A DNA stretch of 11,080 nt from assembly GCA_023381235.1 (NCBI GenBank), contig JAMCTV010000044.1, positions 1 to 11,080 of the forward strand, written 5' to 3'. Origin of the DNA: Gammaproteobacteria bacterium. Its GTDB lineage: Bacteria; Pseudomonadota; Gammaproteobacteria; SURF-13. A program made the translations under genes and the position numbers. Below, piece by piece: positions 8,164-11,080 of this stretch (position 1 is the first letter of the stretch; every line of letters begins with the position of its first letter). The notes below the pieces were generated by a model, which saw only the letters and a list, made by a program, of their open reading frames with translations, was not told the DNA's origin and ran no database searches.

Positions 8164-9279
8164 TTATGCCACAGGCCCCGGCGTTTTGGCGCGTTTTTCA
8201 TGGAAATCGGCCACACAGTCTTCCAACCGTCCCTGGCTGATGGCCTCACGCAGGTTCCGCATCAGTTCCTGATAGTAAAAAAGATTGTGCAGGGTATTGA
8301 GCCGCGCGCCCAGCATCTCATGGGTTTTGTCCAGATGGCGCAGATAGGCGCGGCTGTAATGGCGGCAGGTGTAACAGCCGCACTGCTCATCCAGCGGGCG
8401 GGTATCGGCTTCATATTGGCTGTTGCGGATGCGGATTTCGCCGCCGTGTACGAACAAATGTCCGTTGCGCGCGTTGCGCGTGGGCAGCACGCAGTCGAAC
8501 ATGTCCACGCCTAGGCGCACGGCCTCCACGATGTCCTGCGGCGTGCCGACGCCCATCAGATAGCGCGGCTTGTCCGCGGGCATCTGCGGCAGCAGGCGTT
8601 GCAGCACCGCCATGCGTGCATCTTTGGGTTCGCCCACAGACAGGCCGCCCAGTGCGTAGCCATCAAAGCCAATCTGCTTGAGGCCATTGAGCGAAATTTC
8701 CCGCAGATCAGGATAAACGCCGCCCTGGATGATGCCGAACAGCGCGGCGGGGTTGCCTTGGTGCGCGTCACGGCTGCGCGCCGCCCAGCGCAGCGATAGT
8801 TCCATCGAGGCGCGCGCTTCGTCAAACGTTGCGGGATAGGGCGTGCATTCGTCGAAGATCATCACGATGTCCGCGCCCAGCGCGCGCTGCACTTCCATGG
8901 AACGTTCGGGATCAAGAAACACCTTGTCGCCATTGACGGGAGACTGGAAGGTTACGCCTTGTTCGGTAATCTTCCTCATGGCCCCTAGACTGAACACCTG
9001 GAAGCCGCCGGAGTCGGTGAGGATGGGGCCGTCCCAGTGCATGAAATGGTGCAGATCGCCATGCGCGGCGATCACCTCTGTGCCCGGGCGCAGCATGAGG
9101 TGAAAGGTGTTGCCGAGGATGATCTCCGCGCCGCACGCGCGCAGCTCTTCGGGGCTGACGCCCTTCACCGCGCCGTAGGTGCCGACCGGCATGAAGGCCG
9201 GAGTCTGCACCGCGCCGCGCTCGAACAACATACGCCCGCGCCGCGCCAGATTATCGTTGTTGAGCAGTTCGAATTCCAT
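8164..9279 (-). CDS. tgt: tRNA-guanine(34) transglycosylase Tgt
   Basis: Tgt exchanges the wobble guanine of tRNA-Asp, -Asn, -His and -Tyr for the queuosine precursor preQ1. The 371-residue TIM-barrel protein (E. coli 375) shows FMPVGTYGAVKG (29-40), ILTDSGGFQVFSLG with the catalytic D89, and DIVMIFDECTPYP. GVDMFDCVLPTRNARNGH carries the nucleophile at about D262. The zinc site is CGCYTCRHYSRAYLRHL (about 300-316) plus a later His (about 331). The ATG at 9279 gives MEFELL, matching the family, so it is the real start although the sequence before it is pyrimidine-rich repeat with no Shine-Dalgarno sequence. It acts directly before QueA, whose gene lies upstream in the same unit. Confidence 0.98.
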   Translation of the reverse strand: MEFELLNNDNLARRGRMLFERGAVQTPAFMPVGTYGAVKGVSPEELRACGAEIILGNTFHLMLRPGTEVIAAHGDLHHFMHWDGPILTDSGGFQVFSLGAMRKITEQGVTFQSPVNGDKVFLDPERSMEVQRALGADIVMIFDECTPYPATFDEARASMELSLRWAARSRDAHQGNPAALFGIIQGGVYPDLREISLNGLKQIGFDGYALGGLSVGEPKDARMAVLQRLLPQMPADKPRYLMGVGTPQDIVEAVRLGVDMFDCVLPTRNARNGHLFVHGGEIRIRNSQYEADTRPLDEQCGCYTCRHYSRAYLRHLDKTHEMLGARLNTLHNLFYYQELMRNLREAISQGRLEDCVADFHEKRAKTPGPVA

Positions 9280-9287
9280 TTAAAGTC

Positions 9288-9370
9288 AGATACAAGAGAA
9301 AAGATACAAGATACAAGTAAAAACGGGAATACAGGTCATACTTTTCTCTTTTCTCTTGCCTCTTTTCTCT
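9288..9370. repeat. Short-unit purine/pyrimidine repeat between queA and tgt
   Basis: On the plus strand AGATACAAG occurs three times (9288-9296, 9302-9310, 9309-9317) and CTTTTCTCT three times (9341-9349, 9348-9356, 9362-9370). AGAGAAAAG, the complement of the second unit, also appears at 9295-9303. The two halves are therefore inverted: CAAGAGAAAAGA (9293-9304) and its exact reverse complement (9347-9358) form a 12-bp stem with a 42-base loop. The tract covers the last 12 or so codons of queA and the region before tgt. It looks like low-complexity DNA that grew by slippage, or a small dispersed intergenic element. No coding role is evident beyond the queA tail. Confidence 0.7.
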
Positions 9371-10394
9371 GGGGTAATATAAACATCGCATCGCCATAGC
9401 TGTAGAAACGGTATTTTTGCGCCACGGCGTGACGATAGGCCGCCATCACCCGTTCATGACCGCCAAAGGCGCACACTAACATAAGTAACGTGGATTCCGG
9501 CAGATGGAAGTTGGTGATAAGCGCGTCCACCGATTTAAATTCGTAACCGGGGTAAATGAAAATATCGGTCTCGCCCTGAAACGGCTCGATTTCGCCGCGG
9601 CGCGAGGCGCTCTCCAGGGCGCGCACTGAGGTGGTGCCGACGGCGATCACGCGCCCGCCGCGCGCCCGCGTCGCGCGCACCTGCTCGCACACCTGTGCCG
9701 AGACCTCCAGGTATTCCTTGTGCATTTTATGTTCGGCCAGGTTTTCCGCGCGCATGGGCTGAAACGTGCCCGCTCCGACGTGCAGCGTGACATGGGCGCT
9801 CTCCACGCCCTTTGCCGCCAAGGCATCCAGCAGAGGGCGGTCAAAGTGCAGGCCTGCGGTGGGGGCGGCCACGGCGCCGGGTTGGCGCGCGTACACGGTT
9901 TGATAACGCTCCTTGTCGCGTGCCTCATCTGCGCGCGCGATGTAAGGCGGCAGCGGTACGTGGCCGAATTGATTTAAGGTATCTAATAGATTGTTGCTAT
10001 CTTCAAATTCTATTTCATAAAAATCGTCTATTCTGGCCAGAACCCGCGCCGTCACTTGTTGTGTGCCCTTATGCATGATGAGCCGTGCGCCAGGACGCAA
10101 AGGCTTGCTGGCGCGCGCCTGCGCAAGCACGCGCTGTCCTTCCAGCAGGCGCTCGATTAAAATCTCCACCTTGCCGCCGCTCTCCTTGCGGCCGAGCAGG
10201 CGCGCCGGGATGACGCGCGTGTCATTGAATACCAGCAGATCACCGGCGTTGAGTTTTCCGAGAAGATCAGTGAACAGCGCGTCATGCACGGCGTCGCCTT
10301 GCAGGCACAGCAAACGGCTGGCGCTGCGCGGCTCAACCGGATACTGCGCAATCAGTTCCGGGGGAAGGTCAAAGTAAAAATCGCTGCGGCGCAT
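9336..10394 (-). CDS. queA: S-adenosylmethionine:tRNA ribosyltransferase-isomerase QueA
   Basis: QueA transfers and isomerises the ribosyl group of S-adenosylmethionine onto preQ1 in tRNA, giving epoxyqueuosine. The 352-residue protein (E. coli 356) shows the N-terminal FDLPPELIAQYP (8-19), LLVFNDTRVIPARLLG (about 53-68), GHVPLPPYI, AAPTAGLHFD, HVGAGTFQP and VGTTSVRALES. The C-terminal ITNFHLPESTLLMLVCAFGG and YSYGDAMFI (ending at 339) complete the family pattern. The last 13 residues (LPQRKEAREKRKV) are highly charged and come from the purine repeat between queA and tgt, unlike the family tail. The ATG at 10394 fits the family start; no Shine-Dalgarno sequence is seen. It heads the minus-strand operon and diverges from tRNA-Leu, with 61 bp between them. 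No preQ1 riboswitch was recognised in that gap. Confidence 0.97.
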   Translation of the reverse strand: MRRSDFYFDLPPELIAQYPVEPRSASRLLCLQGDAVHDALFTDLLGKLNAGDLLVFNDTRVIPARLLGRKESGGKVEILIERLLEGQRVLAQARASKPLRPGARLIMHKGTQQVTARVLARIDDFYEIEFEDSNNLLDTLNQFGHVPLPPYIARADEARDKERYQTVYARQPGAVAAPTAGLHFDRPLLDALAAKGVESAHVTLHVGAGTFQPMRAENLAEHKMHKEYLEVSAQVCEQVRATRARGGRVIAVGTTSVRALESASRRGEIEPFQGETDIFIYPGYEFKSVDALITNFHLPESTLLMLVCAFGGHERVMAAYRHAVAQKYRFYSYGDAMFILPQRKEAREKRKV

Positions 10395-10407
10395 GATGGT
10401 TTAAGGG

Positions 10408-10425
10408 TCACGGGCGTGGCCGTGA
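10408..10425 (-). promoter_or_regulatory. Small hairpin in the queA leader
   Basis: TCACGG (10408-10413) and CCGTGA (10420-10425) are exact inverted repeats with a 6-base loop, lying 14 bases before the queA ATG. It would fold in the queA leader RNA, or could be a dyad bound by a protein between the divergent queA and tRNA-Leu genes. I see no match to a named operator and no convincing -10/-35 pair for queA. Confidence 0.3.
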
Positions 10426-10437
10426 AAAGAAGCGACA

Positions 10438-10446
10438 TGCTATAAT
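10438..10446 (+). promoter_or_regulatory. Extended -10 promoter of tRNA-Leu
   Basis: TGCTATAAT is a perfect extended -10 element (TGnTATAAT). It ends 9 bases before the tRNA 5' end at 10456, so transcription should begin about 2-4 bases upstream of the mature end. No -35 match is visible, which the extended -10 may offset. Confidence 0.65.
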
Positions 10447-10455
10447 GCCAAAAAA

Positions 10456-10542
10456 GCCGGGGTGGCGGAACTGGTAGACGCGCCGGACTCAAAATCCGGT
10501 GGTGGTGACACCGTGTCGGTTCGATTCCGACCCTCGGTACCA
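10456..10542 (+). tRNA. tRNA-Leu, anticodon CAA (reads UUG)
   Basis: The 87-base gene folds as a class II tRNA. The acceptor GCCGGGG pairs with CCTCGGT (G1 pairs with U72, a wobble). The anticodon stem is CCGGA/TCCGG with loop CTCAAAA and anticodon CAA at 10490-10492. The variable arm is long, as leucine requires (TGGTGGTGACACCGT region), and the T arm is GTCGG-TTCGATT-CCGAC. The discriminator is A and CCA is encoded (10540-10542). No terminator follows, and the downstream otsB frame begins almost at once. Confidence 0.97.
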
Positions 10543-10572
10543 TTTAAAATCACTTCTGAAGGCGCGGAAACC

Positions 10573-11080
10573 TTGCTGGACCGTCTACCGGTACTGGATC
10601 GCAATGAGGCCTTCTTTCTCGACGTTGACGGTACGCTGCTCGACATCGCCGAGCATCCCGAAGGCGTCAAGCTCAGGTCTGGCCTGACCGATACGCTGGC
10701 CGCATTGCAGCGAGCGGCGCCTGTGGCGCTGATCAGCGGACGGCCGATTGCGGCCCTGGACCGGCTATTCGCGCCGCTCAGGCTGCCGGCGGCCGGTCAG
10801 CACGGCGCCGAGCACCGCGGCGCGGACGGGCAGGTGCGCCGCGCCGTGGTCGCCGAGTCGGCGATCGGGCCGGCGCGCGCGCATCTTCTGGCGTGGGCGC
10901 ACAATCACCACGGGATATTGCTGGAGGACAAAGGACTGACCCTGGCGCTGCACTATCGCGCCGCACCGCACCTGGAAGCCGAGGCCGTGCGGGTATCGCG
11001 CGAGGCGCTGCAGCTGCTCGGCGACGGCTTCGTGCTTGGATCGGGCAGCATGGTTTATGAGATCCGTCCGCGCGGCTGGG
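10573..11080 (+). CDS. otsB: Trehalose-6-phosphate phosphatase OtsB, 5' part (partial, start uncertain)
   Basis: OtsB removes phosphate from trehalose-6-phosphate to give trehalose, a stress-protecting sugar. It is a HAD-superfamily enzyme. About 169 residues are present before the right edge, of roughly 250 expected. Motif I is FFLDVDGTLLDIAEHP (nucleophile D17 and D19 from the chosen start), then VALISGRP (motif II), GQHGAEHRG, LEDKGLTLALHYR and EIRPRGW, all typical of the family. No in-frame ATG exists upstream of motif I: the frame is open back through the tRNA gene to about 10426, with only GTG codons inside the tRNA (10462, 10513). I chose the TTG at 10573, preceded by GAAGG with a 10-base spacer; other non-ATG starts are possible. 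An otsA partner may lie outside the window. Family identity is firm; the start is not. Confidence 0.85.
   Translation, partial: MLDRLPVLDRNEAFFLDVDGTLLDIAEHPEGVKLRSGLTDTLAALQRAAPVALISGRPIAALDRLFAPLRLPAAGQHGAEHRGADGQVRRAVVAESAIGPARAHLLAWAHNHHGILLEDKGLTLALHYRAAPHLEAEAVRVSREALQLLGDGFVLGSGSMVYEIRPRGW

Noticed and set aside
9285..9372. A CRISPR array
   Set aside because: The units are only about 9 bases, overlap each other and have no regular unique spacers.
10395..10455. A preQ1 riboswitch ahead of queA
   Set aside because: Only 61 bp are available, and I see just one 6-bp hairpin, with no recognisable preQ1 aptamer pattern.
10456..10572. A proven genomic-island attachment site at tRNA-Leu
   Set aside because: No second copy of the tRNA 3' end and no integrase gene occurs in the window, so it stays only a hypothesis in the findings.
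10499..10687. A 62-residue open frame starting inside tRNA-Leu
   Set aside because: It is out of frame with the conserved otsB motifs and begins within the tRNA.

Overview
The window is gene-dense, moderately GC-rich bacterial chromosome made almost entirely of conserved housekeeping genes. LpxH (lipid A synthesis), SecDF-YajC and the order queA-tgt-yajC-secD-secF point to a Gram-negative proteobacterium. The divergent pair (ppiase-lpxH against an aminoacyl-tRNA synthetase plus cysS) and the PrmB, LpxH, CysS and Tgt sequences fit Gammaproteobacteria best. I cannot name a genus. I did not find a convincing undescribed multi-gene system. The unusual material is in the intergenic DNA and at the two window edges.

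Layout. (1) 1-1934, minus strand: a ppiA-type cyclophilin, then lpxH, then the 5' half of prmB, which runs off the left edge. lpxH and prmB overlap by one base (TGATG). (2) 1935-2023: an 89-bp divergent promoter region. (3) 2024-4848, plus strand: a glutamyl-tRNA synthetase gene and cysS, 23 bp apart. (4) 4849-4982: a convergent intergenic region packed with four consecutive perfect stem-loops, the first a plausible intrinsic terminator. (5) 4983-10394, minus strand: queA, tgt, yajC, secD, secF, a classic queuosine/protein-export operon. A purine/pyrimidine-rich repeat sits between queA and tgt, supplies the last codons of queA and leaves tgt without a visible Shine-Dalgarno sequence. (6) 10456-10542, plus strand: tRNA-Leu(CAA) with encoded CCA, behind an extended -10 promoter. 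(7) 10573-11080, plus strand: the 5' part of a trehalose-phosphatase (otsB) gene that has no ATG and whose frame is open back through the tRNA gene.

How the genes work together. GluRS and CysRS charge tRNAs. QueA and Tgt modify the tRNA wobble base. SecD, SecF and YajC assist export through SecYEG, and the cyclophilin folds exported proteins. LpxH makes lipid X for the outer membrane. PrmB methylates ribosomal protein L3. OtsB makes trehalose, a stress solute. Most genes here lack a clear Shine-Dalgarno sequence, and gltX looks leaderless. No CRISPR array, insertion sequence, toxin-antitoxin pair or phage gene was seen.
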